A DNA stretch of 25,595 nucleotides from UBA4656 sp002405525 (GCA_036723735.1 DAIMGT010000055.1:1-25595); one strand, 5' to 3'. Numbered from the stretch's first letter, positions 1 to 8,715 are shown. Translations and numbers: made by a program. Notes: generated from the letters alone by a model not told the origin.

Positions 1-90
1 GGCCGGGCTGAACAGGTCCGGCGCGGCCAGCGACAGCGGCGGCACAGCCAATGAAATCCCCACCACAGTCAGCAGCTTCAGATACTCCAT
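1..90 (-). CDS. Partial exported protein, N-terminus only
   Basis: Only the first 30 codons lie in the window. They begin with ATG at 90-88 and run off the left edge. The peptide starts MEYLKLLTVVGISLAVPPLS and continues LAAPDLFSPA. One charged residue followed by a hydrophobic core and an AxA-like end (SLAA) is a typical Sec signal peptide, with likely cleavage near LAA/PD. A purine-rich AGGGGAG sits about 7 nt upstream of the ATG. The mature protein is not visible, so no function can be given. It is transcribed away from the acyl-CoA dehydrogenase. Confidence 0.55.
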   Translation of the reverse strand, partial: MEYLKLLTVVGISLAVPPLSLAAPDLFSPA

Positions 91-310
91 GATGCGACTC
101 CCCTCGCGTTGATTGATGTGAACTTCCCAGTTGCAGGCCCATACCCCCTGCGGCAGGACCGCACCCGACCTGAAACTCACATTGAGTTTGTGAATTCATG
201 GTGATGAAAGTAGAAATCGCTTGGGCAGCCACCCGAATGCGTTCCAGGCACGGGCGGTTTGTCGACCCACCGGCTCCCTCGCGGGCACGGCGTCGCACGG
301 TGCGGACGCC

Positions 311-340
311 GATCGGCCGGGCACCCTCGAGGCGTACACT
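311..340 (+). promoter_or_regulatory. Candidate promoter of the acyl-CoA dehydrogenase gene
   Basis: A TACACT hexamer at 335-340 matches the -10 form common in high-GC gammaproteobacteria. It would place the transcript start about 25 nt before the ATG at 373. The -35 region (about 311-317, GATCGGC) is poor. The rest of 91-372 holds nothing I can call a gene. Confidence 0.3.
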
Positions 341-372
341 GGACGGTACCGCACCCGCCGGAGCGCGCCCGC

Positions 373-2160
373 ATGGCCACCACACCCGCGACCCCCCCCG
401 CGACCGCCCTCGCCGCCGCGGACATGCCGCTGCAGCGCGACCACAGCGTTGCCAAGCATCTGTTCTTCGGGGACATCCTGGAGGAGAACCTGTTTCCCTT
501 CCCGCAGATCCGCGCGAAGGATCGCGAGACCCTCGGCGCGATCGTCGATGCGGTGGACGACTTCCTGCGCTCGCGCGAGAAGGACCTGCGCGACTTCGAC
601 CGCCAGGGCGCGCAGAGCGCCGAATACATCCAGGCCCTGCGCGACATGGGCCTGTTCGGGCTGATCATCGGCGAGGAGTACGGCGGCCTCGGGCTTTCCA
701 ACGGCGCCTACGCGAGGGTGCTGGCGCAGACGTCCGCACACGACAGCGCGACCTCGGTGACGGTCGGAGCGCACAGTTCGATCGGCCTCAAGGGCCTGCT
801 CCTTTTCGGCAGCCCGCAGCAGAAGGCGAAGTACCTGCCGCGACTGGCCAGCGGCGAGATGATCGCCGCCTTCTGCCTGACCGAATCCGGCGCGGGCTCC
901 GACGCGGCCTCGGTCAAGACCCACGCCCGCAAGCAGGCCGACGGCTCCTGGCTGCTGAACGGCGAGAAAATCTGGATCAGCAACGGCGGCATCGCCGGCT
1001 TCTACACCGTGTTCGCCCGCACCGACGGCGCGCGCGGCAGGATGAGCGCCTTCATCGTCGAGGCCGGATGGCCGGGCGTGAGCCACGGCCACCACGAGGA
1101 CAAGCTCGGCATCCGCGGCAGCAACACCACCACCGTGGCGTTCAGCGACGTTCGGGTACCGGCGGAAAACCTGCTCGGAGAGGAGGGCAAGGGATTCAAG
1201 GTGGCGATGGCGATCCTCAACAATGGTCGCACCGGTCTCGGCGGCGGCGCGGTCGGCGGCATGAAGGCGCTGATCCGCCTCGCCACCCGGCAGGCCGCGG
1301 ACCGCCAGCAGTTCGGCAAGCCGATCCTCGAGTTCGGACTGGTGCGCGAGAAGATCGCCCAGATGACGGTGGACTGCTTCGCCGCCGAGAGCGCGGTGTG
1401 GATGCTGGCGCACTACATCGACCACGACGTCGAGGACTATTCCATCGAGGCGGCGATGAGCAAGGTGTTCGCCAGCGAAGCGGTGCAGCGCGCCTGCCAC
1501 GAGTCGCTGCAGATCGCCGCCGGCAACGGATTCATGAAGGAGTATCCCTATGAACGGCCGACCCGCGACACGCGCATCCTGAGCATCTTCGAGGGCACCA
1601 ACGAGATCCTCCGCCTGTACGTGGCGCTGTCGGGACTGAAGGACGTGGGCGCCAGCCTCGGCAGCCTGCAGGACGCGCTGGCGCACATCTTCGACGATCC
1701 GATCAAGGGCTTCGGCGTGCTGTCGGGCTACGCCAGCCGCAGGGCCCGCCAGCGCACCGGATTCGGCACCGACCGGATCCTCACCGAGCTGTCGCCGGAC
1801 CTGCGCAAGGCGGCCGGCATCTACGAGAGGAGCGTGGTCGAACTGGCGAACGCCAGCGATGCACTGCTGAAGCGATACGGCAAGCGCATTGCCGACCAGC
1901 AGCACCAGCTCAAGCGTCTCGCCGACATCGCCATCGACCTCTACGTCGGACTGTGCGCGCTGTCGCGGGCGGCCGGCCTGGAGCGCACGGACCCGAAGCA
2001 CGGCACGCATGCGGCCAGCATCGCCTACGTGTTCGCCAGGCAGGCGCGTCGGCGCATCGTGCGCAACGTGCGCGCGATCGACGCCAACGAGGATGCTCGG
2101 CTGGACCGGATCGCGGCGATGGTGGCCGAGGGCGGCGCCTATCCGTGGGACGTCTTCTGA
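373..2160 (+). CDS. Acyl-CoA dehydrogenase, VLCAD/ACAD9-like
   Basis: This 595-aa protein should oxidise acyl-CoA to trans-2-enoyl-CoA using FAD, the first step of beta-oxidation. The FAD/substrate signature CLTESGAGSDAAS is at residues 168-180. QQFGKPILEF (312-321) opens the C-terminal helical domain. The catalytic base is Glu407 in IFEGTNEILRLYVAL, the context seen in VLCAD (FEGTND). About 185 residues follow this motif, matching the extra C-terminal helical domain of VLCAD and ACAD9 rather than the ~380-aa short- and medium-chain enzymes. I chose ATG 373, preceded by GGAGCG, over the in-frame ATG at 259, because the added 38 residues are low-complexity Arg/Pro/Gly. The gene stands alone and converges with the subtilase gene. 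Chain-length preference is inferred. Confidence 0.93.
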   Translation: MATTPATPPATALAAADMPLQRDHSVAKHLFFGDILEENLFPFPQIRAKDRETLGAIVDAVDDFLRSREKDLRDFDRQGAQSAEYIQALRDMGLFGLIIGEEYGGLGLSNGAYARVLAQTSAHDSATSVTVGAHSSIGLKGLLLFGSPQQKAKYLPRLASGEMIAAFCLTESGAGSDAASVKTHARKQADGSWLLNGEKIWISNGGIAGFYTVFARTDGARGRMSAFIVEAGWPGVSHGHHEDKLGIRGSNTTTVAFSDVRVPAENLLGEEGKGFKVAMAILNNGRTGLGGGAVGGMKALIRLATRQAADRQQFGKPILEFGLVREKIAQMTVDCFAAESAVWMLAHYIDHDVEDYSIEAAMSKVFASEAVQRACHESLQIAAGNGFMKEYPYERPTRDTRILSIFEGTNEILRLYVALSGLKDVGASLGSLQDALAHIFDDPIKGFGVLSGYASRRARQRTGFGTDRILTELSPDLRKAAGIYERSVVELANASDALLKRYGKRIADQQHQLKRLADIAIDLYVGLCALSRAAGLERTDPKHGTHAASIAYVFARQARRRIVRNVRAIDANEDARLDRIAAMVAEGGAYPWDVF

Positions 2161-2353
2161 CTCCGACGGACAGGTCGGCCATTCCCCCACACGCGCAGCC
2201 GGAACCGACCGGCTTCCGGCAAGGGCGCCGCGAACCTCGGCGCCGAGGCCCTCACCCGCAGCGGTGTGCGGCGCCGCGCCGCCGGGCCGGCCGGTCCGGG
2301 ACCGCCGCACGCGGAATGCAGCGTCGCCGCGCCGGGTCGCAGCCCGCCGGCCA

Positions 2354-2371
2354 CGCACCGCCGCCGGTGCG
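2354..2371. terminator. Possible hairpin between convergent genes
   Basis: CGCACCG (2354-2360) and CGGTGCG (2365-2371) form a perfect 7-bp stem with a CCGC loop, between the convergent acyl-CoA dehydrogenase and subtilase genes. A 5-bp stem (CGGCG/CGCCG, 2389-2402) follows. There is no T tract, and short stems arise by chance at this GC content, so support is weak. Nothing else is visible in 2161-2415. Confidence 0.3.
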
Positions 2372-2415
2372 CGCCGGTCTGCAGCCGGCGGCGCACGCGC
2401 CGGGGCTGGTGCGCC

Positions 2416-5400
2416 TCAGCGCGCCGCGGGCGCCGGTTCGAAGCCGTGCCGGAACAGGGAATCGTCGGGCAGACAGACGCCCGGTCCGGGCGCACACACG
2501 CCACTGGGCAGGGTTGCGGTGATCACCTGGCCGGTGGCGATCGCCGCCTGGTTGAACGAGAACTGGGTGAACCCGGTCCCGGTGTTGGAGCGCTGCACGC
2601 CGACCGTGGCGCTGGCGCCACCGGCGTTGGCGCCCGCGACCGCAACCTGTGCATAGCGCATCTCGTAGTTCGCCGAGCCCTCGTTGAAAACCAGCGCAGC
2701 GTTGAGCGTTTGCGTGGCACCCGCGTCCGCGAAGTGCTTGCCGCGCCACTCGACGATGAACTGCCGGTTCGGCGCGGTGCCGACCACCTGGGTGTAGATG
2801 CCGCCCCCCGTGGTGCGCAGGTCGAGGTCATCCCAGAACAGCAGGGCGGTGGGCACATCGACCCCGAACGGGGCCCCGGGCAGGGCCGTGTTGGCGAGCG
2901 CGGTGCTGCCGCCGGTGCTGATGAACTGCAGGTTGCCGTTGGTGCTGGCGCGCAGCGTGCTGCCGCCGACGACGTTGACGCCGTAGATCGAGAACGCGAA
3001 GCCCGCCGGCACGCTGAGGTTGACCACGGCATCATCCGCCGCGCTGCCGGCGACCAGGGTGCCGCCGGCGGGGATCGTCGCGCCGCTTGGCGCCGAGGTG
3101 AAGCTGTAGTTGGTCCCCAATTGGCCGACCGGCAGGGTGAAGTTCAGCGTGGTCGGCGACAGTCCGCCACCATAGGTAACGGTCTGGGTGAACTGCACGT
3201 TCGAGCCGCAAGCGACACCCGGCCCGGTGCTGAAGCGGAATGGCGTGGCGCCGGCGCCGGTGCCGGTGGATGCCGCGAGATCGGGGTAGGTCACGGTCGG
3301 GACTTCCACCGTCACGCCCGGGGTGCCCGACGACAGCGTGGCGGACACCGCGGTGGCGCCGTTCGTGCCGACGTTGTTGAGCACCACATCGAGGTCGTTG
3401 CACTCGTTGGGCTCGATGATCCCGTTCCCCGTGGCGACCGTGGTCGCGCCGCGGGTGATGTCCGGGGCGATGACCTCGACGGTGTAGGCCTGGCCGCTGA
3501 TGCAGCCATCCGGCGACGAGGCGTTGACGCTGAAGTTGAAGATACCGCGCTGGGTCGGCGTACCGGACAGCACGCCCGCCGGCGACATCGCCAGCCCGGG
3601 CGGCAGGCTGCCGCCAGCGCTGAAGGTGTACGTGCCGGGCCCCGGCGCGGTGAACGTCGTCGCGGGATAGGCCGTGCCGCCGACGACGCCGGTGGGCACC
3701 GTGCCCGGGCTGATCGCGACTTGCGGGCAGACGTCCAGGGTGCCGGCGTTGTACGCCACCAGCGCGAAGTCCTGGTTCGGTCCGCTGATCGTGGTGTCGG
3801 CCGGCTGGGCGATGTTGGCCGCGGCGACACGGATCGCGAATTTCCCGCTCGCTCCGACGGGCAGGAACACGCTCTCGACGTTGTTGCGCACATCCGCAGT
3901 GCCGCCGGTGGTGGAATTGGCACCGCTGAACACGTTGCCGGTGTAGACCTGGCCGCCGATCGACACCGCCAGGTCGAGGTTGTTGACGTAGGCATTGCCG
4001 GTGGTGGTGCCGGGCGCGTCGGTCCAGGCCAGCGTGACCCGGAACGGACGGGTCGCGTCCTGCACCGTGCCGCGGAACACGCGCACCTGCCCGCTGCCGC
4101 TGAAGCGGTCTGCCGGCAACTGGTCGCGCAGGGCACGCGAGGTGCTGTCGAACGCGCGTTCCAGGTTCACCCGGCCCATGCCCTGGTTGTTGCTGGGCAG
4201 GTTGTCGCTGAGCGAAGCCATGTAGGTGGCCGCGTTCATCAGGTAGGCCTTGCTCATCGCCGGGCTCGGCGGCGTGTTGGCGAAGGCGCCGCCGTTGTTG
4301 ATGAACCACTGGCGCAGCAGCGCGGCGGCGCCGGCCACGTTCGGGCTGGCGAAAGAGGTGCCATTGCCGGTGCGGTAGTAGCGCTGCTGCTCCGGGGAGG
4401 TCGGCAGGAAGGAGCCGGTGTAACAGGTGTTCCAGTTGCCCGGCGCCGTGGTCTGGCGGTTGTTCATGACTACGCCGCCGGCGACGTTGGTGGCCGGCGC
4501 GAGGATGTCGGGCTTGACCCGTCCGTCGGCGTTGGGCCCGCGGCTGGATGCGCTGTACATGTTGTCGGCGCTGACTGCGTCGGAGATGCCCGGACGCACG
4601 TTCTGCGAGCCGCCGGCGGTAAAGACGTTCTTCGCAGTGCCGGGTGCGCCCATGGTCCCGGCGCCGGGACCGCTGTTGCCCGCCGCGATCACCACCACCA
4701 TCGGCTGATTGCCGTCGGCGGGGAAGGTGGACCCGGCCGGCTGCGCATCGCGAACCAGCGAGTCGAAGGTCTGCGAGGTGGCAGTGTAGGCGCCACTGAC
4801 CGCCGCGCCCCAGGAATGGTTGCTGACCCGCGCACCCCAGGTGTTGGTGCCGAGGTTGCTGTACGAGCGCGACAGCGCGTTGGGCAGGTTGGGATTGGTG
4901 AACGTGCCGCCGGTGGTGAAGTAGACCGAGTTGCCCAGCCGCGAGAACGGCGACGCGCCGACGCCGTAGTAAAACGAGCCGTCGCCATGCGGATAGCTGC
5001 GCGGCACGCTGGCCGTGTTGCCCGCCGCCACATGCGCCACCCAGGTGCCATGACCGACGCCGCCGCAGCCGGTGAGGTCGGCCGCCGCCGCCGTACCCTC
5101 CTGCTTGTTGTAGACCACACGGCTGTTGGTCGGATTCACCAGATCGCTCGGCGCGCCGCCGACGAACAGGCCGAAGTGGTTGGGCAGGAGGGTGCCGTTG
5201 TCCAGGCCCTGGTCCGAGACGTCGATGGTGAACTGCGAGGCGTCGAACTGCGCCTGGGTGAAGCCGCGCGCTTGCAGCCAGGCGATATAATCCCCCGGGT
5301 TCGGCACGTTCGGGCTGCCGCCGCTCAACTGGTTGGCCATGATCTGCGTGGCCCGCTCGTCGAGCAGCGTGGGCGTGAAGTCGGGCTGGATGGAGATCAC

Positions 5401-6027
5401 GTCCGGGCGCGCGGCGATTTCGCTCAGCGCGAGCGTTTCCGCCCGGGCGGTGACGTTGACGTAGTGGCGGAAGGTGCTGTGCGAAACCTGCGCGCCCGGC
5501 GAGCGGGCGGCGATCAGCGCCAGCGTGTCGGCGTTGGCGTCCGGATCGAGCACCAGTTGGATCGAATAGAAATCCGGCCGCAGCCCTTTGGCCTCGAGGT
5601 CCCACGCGCTGCGCGCGATCTTGAGGTGGGGCGGAAACACGCCTTCCCACGCCAGGCTGCCGCTGCTGCGCAGCGCCTGCAGGCCGGCGATCGCCGCCGC
5701 ATCGCCGTGAACGAGGTAGGCATAGTCCGGGATGTAGTCGACGATCGCCACGCCGGTGGCCTTGATCGCGTCCCAGTCCTGGGTGCGGATCGCGCCATCG
5801 AACTTCACAAGGTGCAGCTGCCGGCCACTGGACTGCACGGCCTGGCTGGACAGGACGGCCGCCTCGACGGCGCGGGTGTCCAGGGGGCCGGCATTGAAGT
5901 GGATGTCGGAACTGGCGGCGGCCGTGCCGCCGACGACCGTGGCGACCGCGAGGCACAGCAAGCGACGGGCAGGCAACACGCGACCGCCGCGGCGGTTCGA
6001 ACCGCCACCCTGGTGGATCGACGACAT
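2416..6027 (-). CDS. Secreted S8 subtilase, Kp43-type, with C-terminal beta-sandwich domains
   Basis: This 1203-aa exported serine protease starts at ATG 6027 after GGGAGC, with a signal peptide (RRLLCLAVATVVGG, then AAAS) and a propeptide-like region up to about residue 240. The triad is Asp272 (VSDQGLDNG), His326 (GHGTWVAHVAAG) and Ser558 (NGTSFASPNVAG), with oxyanion Asn451 (IAAGNSGPG). The segment at about 650-760 (LAWTDAPGTTTGN, then NNLDLAV) matches the C-terminal beta-barrel of Kp43-type subtilases. Next come a He_PIG-like Ig module (about 770-860, LPPGLAMSPAGVLSGTPTQ), a CARDB-like sandwich, and a nidogen-like segment (FGVDVPTALLFWDDLDLR). The protein ends PDDSLFRHGFEPAPAAR. Tails of the form LFxxGFE recur on exported proteins of Lysobacterales and may be a sorting signal; that is recollection and inference. 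A broad-specificity extracellular protease is likely. Confidence 0.92.
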   Translation of the reverse strand: MSSIHQGGGSNRRGGRVLPARRLLCLAVATVVGGTAAASSDIHFNAGPLDTRAVEAAVLSSQAVQSSGRQLHLVKFDGAIRTQDWDAIKATGVAIVDYIPDYAYLVHGDAAAIAGLQALRSSGSLAWEGVFPPHLKIARSAWDLEAKGLRPDFYSIQLVLDPDANADTLALIAARSPGAQVSHSTFRHYVNVTARAETLALSEIAARPDVISIQPDFTPTLLDERATQIMANQLSGGSPNVPNPGDYIAWLQARGFTQAQFDASQFTIDVSDQGLDNGTLLPNHFGLFVGGAPSDLVNPTNSRVVYNKQEGTAAAADLTGCGGVGHGTWVAHVAAGNTASVPRSYPHGDGSFYYGVGASPFSRLGNSVYFTTGGTFTNPNLPNALSRSYSNLGTNTWGARVSNHSWGAAVSGAYTATSQTFDSLVRDAQPAGSTFPADGNQPMVVVIAAGNSGPGAGTMGAPGTAKNVFTAGGSQNVRPGISDAVSADNMYSASSRGPNADGRVKPDILAPATNVAGGVVMNNRQTTAPGNWNTCYTGSFLPTSPEQQRYYRTGNGTSFASPNVAGAAALLRQWFINNGGAFANTPPSPAMSKAYLMNAATYMASLSDNLPSNNQGMGRVNLERAFDSTSRALRDQLPADRFSGSGQVRVFRGTVQDATRPFRVTLAWTDAPGTTTGNAYVNNLDLAVSIGGQVYTGNVFSGANSTTGGTADVRNNVESVFLPVGASGKFAIRVAAANIAQPADTTISGPNQDFALVAYNAGTLDVCPQVAISPGTVPTGVVGGTAYPATTFTAPGPGTYTFSAGGSLPPGLAMSPAGVLSGTPTQRGIFNFSVNASSPDGCISGQAYTVEVIAPDITRGATTVATGNGIIEPNECNDLDVVLNNVGTNGATAVSATLSSGTPGVTVEVPTVTYPDLAASTGTGAGATPFRFSTGPGVACGSNVQFTQTVTYGGGLSPTTLNFTLPVGQLGTNYSFTSAPSGATIPAGGTLVAGSAADDAVVNLSVPAGFAFSIYGVNVVGGSTLRASTNGNLQFISTGGSTALANTALPGAPFGVDVPTALLFWDDLDLRTTGGGIYTQVVGTAPNRQFIVEWRGKHFADAGATQTLNAALVFNEGSANYEMRYAQVAVAGANAGGASATVGVQRSNTGTGFTQFSFNQAAIATGQVITATLPSGVCAPGPGVCLPDDSLFRHGFEPAPAAR

Positions 6028-6076
6028 GGAAGCTCCCGATGGGTAGTTGCGCTGACCCCCGGTCAGCCGTGGCGAC

Positions 6077-6105
6077 TGTAGCCAAGAACAGCCCCGAAAA
6101 TCCAA
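6077..6105 (-). promoter_or_regulatory. Candidate promoter of the subtilase gene
   Basis: On the minus strand, TTGGAT (6105-6100) is separated by 17 nt from GCTACA (6082-6077), about 50 nt upstream of the ATG at 6027. The match is moderate. The remaining bases to 6331 show no gene. Confidence 0.35.
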
Positions 6106-6331
6106 CGCGCAGGCTTCACGATCCTGAATGGACGACGAGCCTTGCGGCCGGCTCTGGCGAAGCGCCGCCGCGCCGAGGCCGTGCAGTCATGCGCCCGGCG
6201 TGCGGATGCTGCCGACCGGGACCCGCGATAACGACGGCCCGCGGCATCATGCCGCAGCGGCGCCCCGGCGGTTTACCCGGCATCGTGTCCGAACCTGCGG
6301 ACGGTCCGCTGCGCCCGCGTGCGCGACGCGG

Positions 6332-7147
6332 TCAGTTGCGCGTGCTGGTGCCGATCACGTACCGGCGGCCCTCGACGCGGACCAACTCGGCCGTCCCGCT
6401 GAACGCCTGCCCCTCGCGCGTGGAATCGAAGTCGACCAGCGCGGTGTCATCGTCGACCACGCCCCCGGTGGCAGAGACCCCGGTCGGGGGCGTCGCCCGC
6501 ATGGCGTCGATCATCTCGCGGGCGTCCGACGCCTCGGCCTCGTCGAGCATCGCCACCCGGTCCGGATGGCTCACCGCCCGGATCTTCGACAGGTTGCCCG
6601 TGGCCAGCGCGGCGAAGTGCGCGAGCATGGCCTTGCCGGGCTCGCCGCCATCGACCGGCAGCGGCGTGCCGGGTCGTTCGGCCCTGGTCACGACCGGCAG
6701 GTCGAAGTCGGCCCCGATCGCAGTGTCACTGCGCTTGGACCACTCGATCGCGCCGGCGATCCGTCCGTAGGCGTTGCGGCCGACGACGACGGCCTGCCGG
6801 TCGTCGCGGTCGCAGGCGCTTCCACCGCCGCTGCCGGGCCTGGAGTCGAAGCAGTTCGCGGGGCGGTCGTCCTCCATTCGGATGGTCAGCGTCGGACCAC
6901 CAAGCCCCATGAAGTCGAACACATCGATGCGGCCATCGGCGGCGATGGACTTGCGGTCGAAACGCATGCTTCCGAACACCACCGCGATGTCGTCGCCGTC
7001 GCGCCGTGCGATCGCATCGGCGACCACCCAGCGCGTGCCGTCGAGAGTGACGTTCCGCCTGCCCCGCCGGCCACTGCGCTGGGCTGCACCGGCAAGGGTC
7101 GTCAGAAAGGCGCAGGCCAGCAGATCAAGAGGGTTCACACGCGTCAT
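6332..7147 (-). CDS. Exported protein of unknown function with NTF2/DUF4878-like C-terminal region
   Basis: This 271-aa protein starts at ATG 7147, with GGAGAA 6 nt upstream. Residues 5-22 are hydrophobic and end LAGAAQ, a plausible Sec signal. An LLAC sequence at residues 9-12 could be read as a lipobox, but the region before it is too short. Residues about 25-150 (TRWVVADAIARRDGDDIAVVF, then MEDDRPANCFD and ACDRDDRQ) resemble nothing I recognise; two Cys there could form a disulfide. Residues about 165-271 (NLSKIRAVSHPDRV, GGVVDDDTALVDFD, GTAELVRVEGRRYVIG) have the look of small NTF2-like DUF4878 or lumazine-binding-like domains, which are often periplasmic. It lies upstream of the subtilase on the same strand, but a 304-bp gap makes a shared operon unlikely. 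Confidence 0.72.
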   Translation of the reverse strand: MTRVNPLDLLACAFLTTLAGAAQRSGRRGRRNVTLDGTRWVVADAIARRDGDDIAVVFGSMRFDRKSIAADGRIDVFDFMGLGGPTLTIRMEDDRPANCFDSRPGSGGGSACDRDDRQAVVVGRNAYGRIAGAIEWSKRSDTAIGADFDLPVVTRAERPGTPLPVDGGEPGKAMLAHFAALATGNLSKIRAVSHPDRVAMLDEAEASDAREMIDAMRATPPTGVSATGGVVDDDTALVDFDSTREGQAFSGTAELVRVEGRRYVIGTSTRN

Positions 7148-7624
7148 GTCGTTCTCCGACGACGGCGACGGCCGTCCCGCCCCGATGGCAGGACCGCGCC
7201 GCATGAACACCGGAGTGCCCGGAATCGCCGTTTCCGAACGCCCATCGCAGACCGGCGCAGCCGACACCGGTCACCTGGACGCGAGGGCGGAACCGATCAA
7301 CGGCCAGAACAGGAATGCCATGGCCCTCCGAAGCGTCACCTGACGGCGCGGCGCTTGCCTGCGGAGCGCCACGCAGCCGCCGGGGCGTCGGCGTGGCGCG
7401 CAGCGATGCCGGCGCCGAGACGGATGCGGGATGCTGCTCTATCGATCGCGCCCCGCCACGTCCCCGGCGTCGGCTTTAACACGCGATGCACAGCGACGTG
7501 CAAGTGCCGCGGGCGCAGGATGCGCAGGATCGGCCAGCGTCAAGCAGCGCCGGCCGGCCAGTCCTCAACCTGCGTTGTGGCCATCCTGTCTTGCCCCGAG
7601 ATACCGGGACCCGGTGGAACGTTT
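7148..7624. other. Stretch without a recognisable gene
   Basis: These 477 bases lie between the start of the exported protein gene and the presumed outer end of the IS5 relic. Open frames here are short, Arg/Pro-rich and without ribosome sites. The promoter of the 7147 gene must lie at the left side, but I see no convincing boxes. Confidence 0.5.
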
Positions 7625-8218
7625 GGGAACCTCTGAACAAGTCGCCTCACAATCCGCGATCTCGTCGACTGCGAGGCGTCGTTCCAAAGTTCGAGGCGAT
7701 TTTCGGCGCTTTCTTGCCGATTCGAGGGGTTTTTCCGCGCCTTATCCGAACCGCGGACGCAACTTCCCTGCGCTCGGCATCAACTGCCGTCGCGCCATGT
7801 AGAGGTTCGTCAGCGCGAACAGCGTGAGCACCTGCGCGGTGTTCTTTGCCAGACCCTTGAACCGGACCTTCCGGTAGCCGAACACGCACTTGATGATCCG
7901 GAGCGGGTGCTCGACGAACGCGCGGACTTGCGCCTTGCGCCGATCGGCACGCATCGCCTTCACCCTCTCACGCCCGTTCGCGATCTTTTCCACCGCGCTT
8001 CGACGCCTGGCGATCACCCACTCGATGGTCTTGCGGCGGTCGCGGGCCTCGGCGCCGATGTACCCCGCGTCGCCGTAGGCCGACAGCTCTTTGCCATGCA
8101 ACAGCCGGTCGACCTGGGTGACATCGGCTTCGTTGGCCGCCGTGATCACCACTGTGTGCGTCAGACCCGGGTCCACGTCCGCACCGACATGCGCCGTCAT
8201 CCCGAAAAACCAGGCAGT
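7625..8218 (-). mobile_element. IS5-type insertion sequence relic, 3' half only
   Basis: The sequence GGGAACCTCTGAACAAGTC at 7625-7643 has the look of an IS5-family terminal inverted repeat, lying about 100 bp beyond the transposase stop codon. The element extends through the transposase 3' half and stops abruptly at about 8218, where it meets the RAYT relic. No matching opposite inverted repeat is present, so the 5' half is deleted. Assigning the outer end is inference from family knowledge. Confidence 0.6.
7742..8218 (-). pseudogene. IS5-family transposase, C-terminal fragment
   Basis: About 155 codons remain of a DDE transposase that is normally about 320 aa or longer. The frame opens at the junction and reads WFFGMTAHVGADVDPGLTH, then AYGDAGYIGAEARDRR (second catalytic Asp region), then VEHPLRIIKCVFGYRKVRF (third acidic residue, Glu of VEHP), then NTAQVLTLFALTNLYMARR, ending in TAA at 7742-7744. 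The N-terminal DNA-binding part and the first catalytic Asp are absent. In frame, TGA occurs only two codons before WFF, and that TGA ends the adjoining RAYT frame. It cannot encode an active enzyme. Confidence 0.85.
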
Positions 8219-8476
8219 TCACTGCGTGTAGACATCATTCACCTCGCGCATCCCGCGCGAGAGCGTCGGCCGCATCGTCTCGATCGGGAGATGGTAGTGA
8301 TTGCCCGTAAGGCACCAGGCCCAAACCCGCCAGTCGAAGCGGCCCGTCACCCGACCGAGGTTGGCCAAGAAAGACGCGCGATCCTCGTCATCGACGAAGA
8401 TCGCCTGGCGCCCATTCCCACGCGCCTTCACATCGTAAAGCGCACCCTCGAACTCGAGGCGGAACGGGCGGGCCAT
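8219..8476 (-). pseudogene. RAYT (REP-associated Y1 transposase), truncated N-terminal fragment
   Basis: The 85 codons start at ATG 8476 (MARPFRLEFEGALYDVKARG) and end with TGA at 8221-8219 after NDVYTQ. The metal-binding HUH motif is present (AWCLTGNHYHLPIE). The catalytic Tyr lies further downstream in these proteins (usually 180-300 aa) and is missing. The break falls right after VYTQ, where the IS5 relic begins. RAYTs are single-copy chromosomal relatives of IS200/IS605 transposases that handle REP hairpins. An alternative start at 8500 adds MLLNYRSL and has no better ribosome site. It is non-functional as it stands. Confidence 0.85.
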
Positions 8477-8503
8477 GAGCGAACGGTAGTTCAGCAGCAT
8501 GCA

Positions 8504-8529
8504 GGAAACAGGACCTGTCCCTTTTCCCT
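8504..8529. repeat. REP-like hairpin upstream of the RAYT relic
   Basis: ACAGG (8508-8512), A, CCTGT (8514-8518) form a small dyad inside GGAAACAGGACCTGTCCC, followed by TTTTCCC. On the minus strand this reads AAAAGGGACAGGTCCTGTTT, the kind of sequence often found beside RAYT genes. It lies about 30 nt upstream of the RAYT start. The match to known REP families is by recollection only. Confidence 0.45.
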
Positions 8530-8532
8530 GAC

Positions 8533-8715
8533 TTTTTCCGCGCGATCACGCCCGAGGAAGCGAAGGGCATGGGTCTGCCGGTGTCCACCGACATGCCGCC
8601 GGCCATCCTGGAAATGATGAGCCTCTACCCGATGCCCAGGCGGGCGACCCCGAGCGTCGAGTACGGCCGCGAACGCGAGCGCCGATCGAAGCCGCCCGCG
8701 GCGAAGCGCGACTAG
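8533..8715 (+). pseudogene. Possible C-terminal fragment of an unidentified gene
   Basis: From 8533 the frame reads FFRAITPEEAKGMGLPVSTD, then MPPAILEMMSLYPMPRRATP, then a basic tail ending AAKRD and TAG at 8713-8715. It has ordinary amino-acid composition, unlike the Arg/Pro-rich shadow frames nearby. There is no start codon with a ribosome site, and the left side runs into the RAYT hairpin. The best reading is the tail of a gene cut by the mobile elements. I do not recognise the family. Confidence 0.4.

Noticed and set aside
259..372. An N-terminal extension of the acyl-CoA dehydrogenase
   Set aside because: The 38 extra residues are low-complexity, and would start upstream of the probable -10 box at 335-340.
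196..2358. A 720-codon open frame opposite the acyl-CoA dehydrogenase
   Set aside because: This is a composition artefact of high GC at third positions; it has no motif, and the plus-strand gene has the family signatures.
2266..6081. A 1271-codon open frame on the plus strand opposite the subtilase
   Set aside because: It is Arg/Ala/Gly/Val-rich, without domains, and mirrors the codon pattern of the real gene. The opposite strand has a signal peptide, a catalytic triad and a ribosome site.
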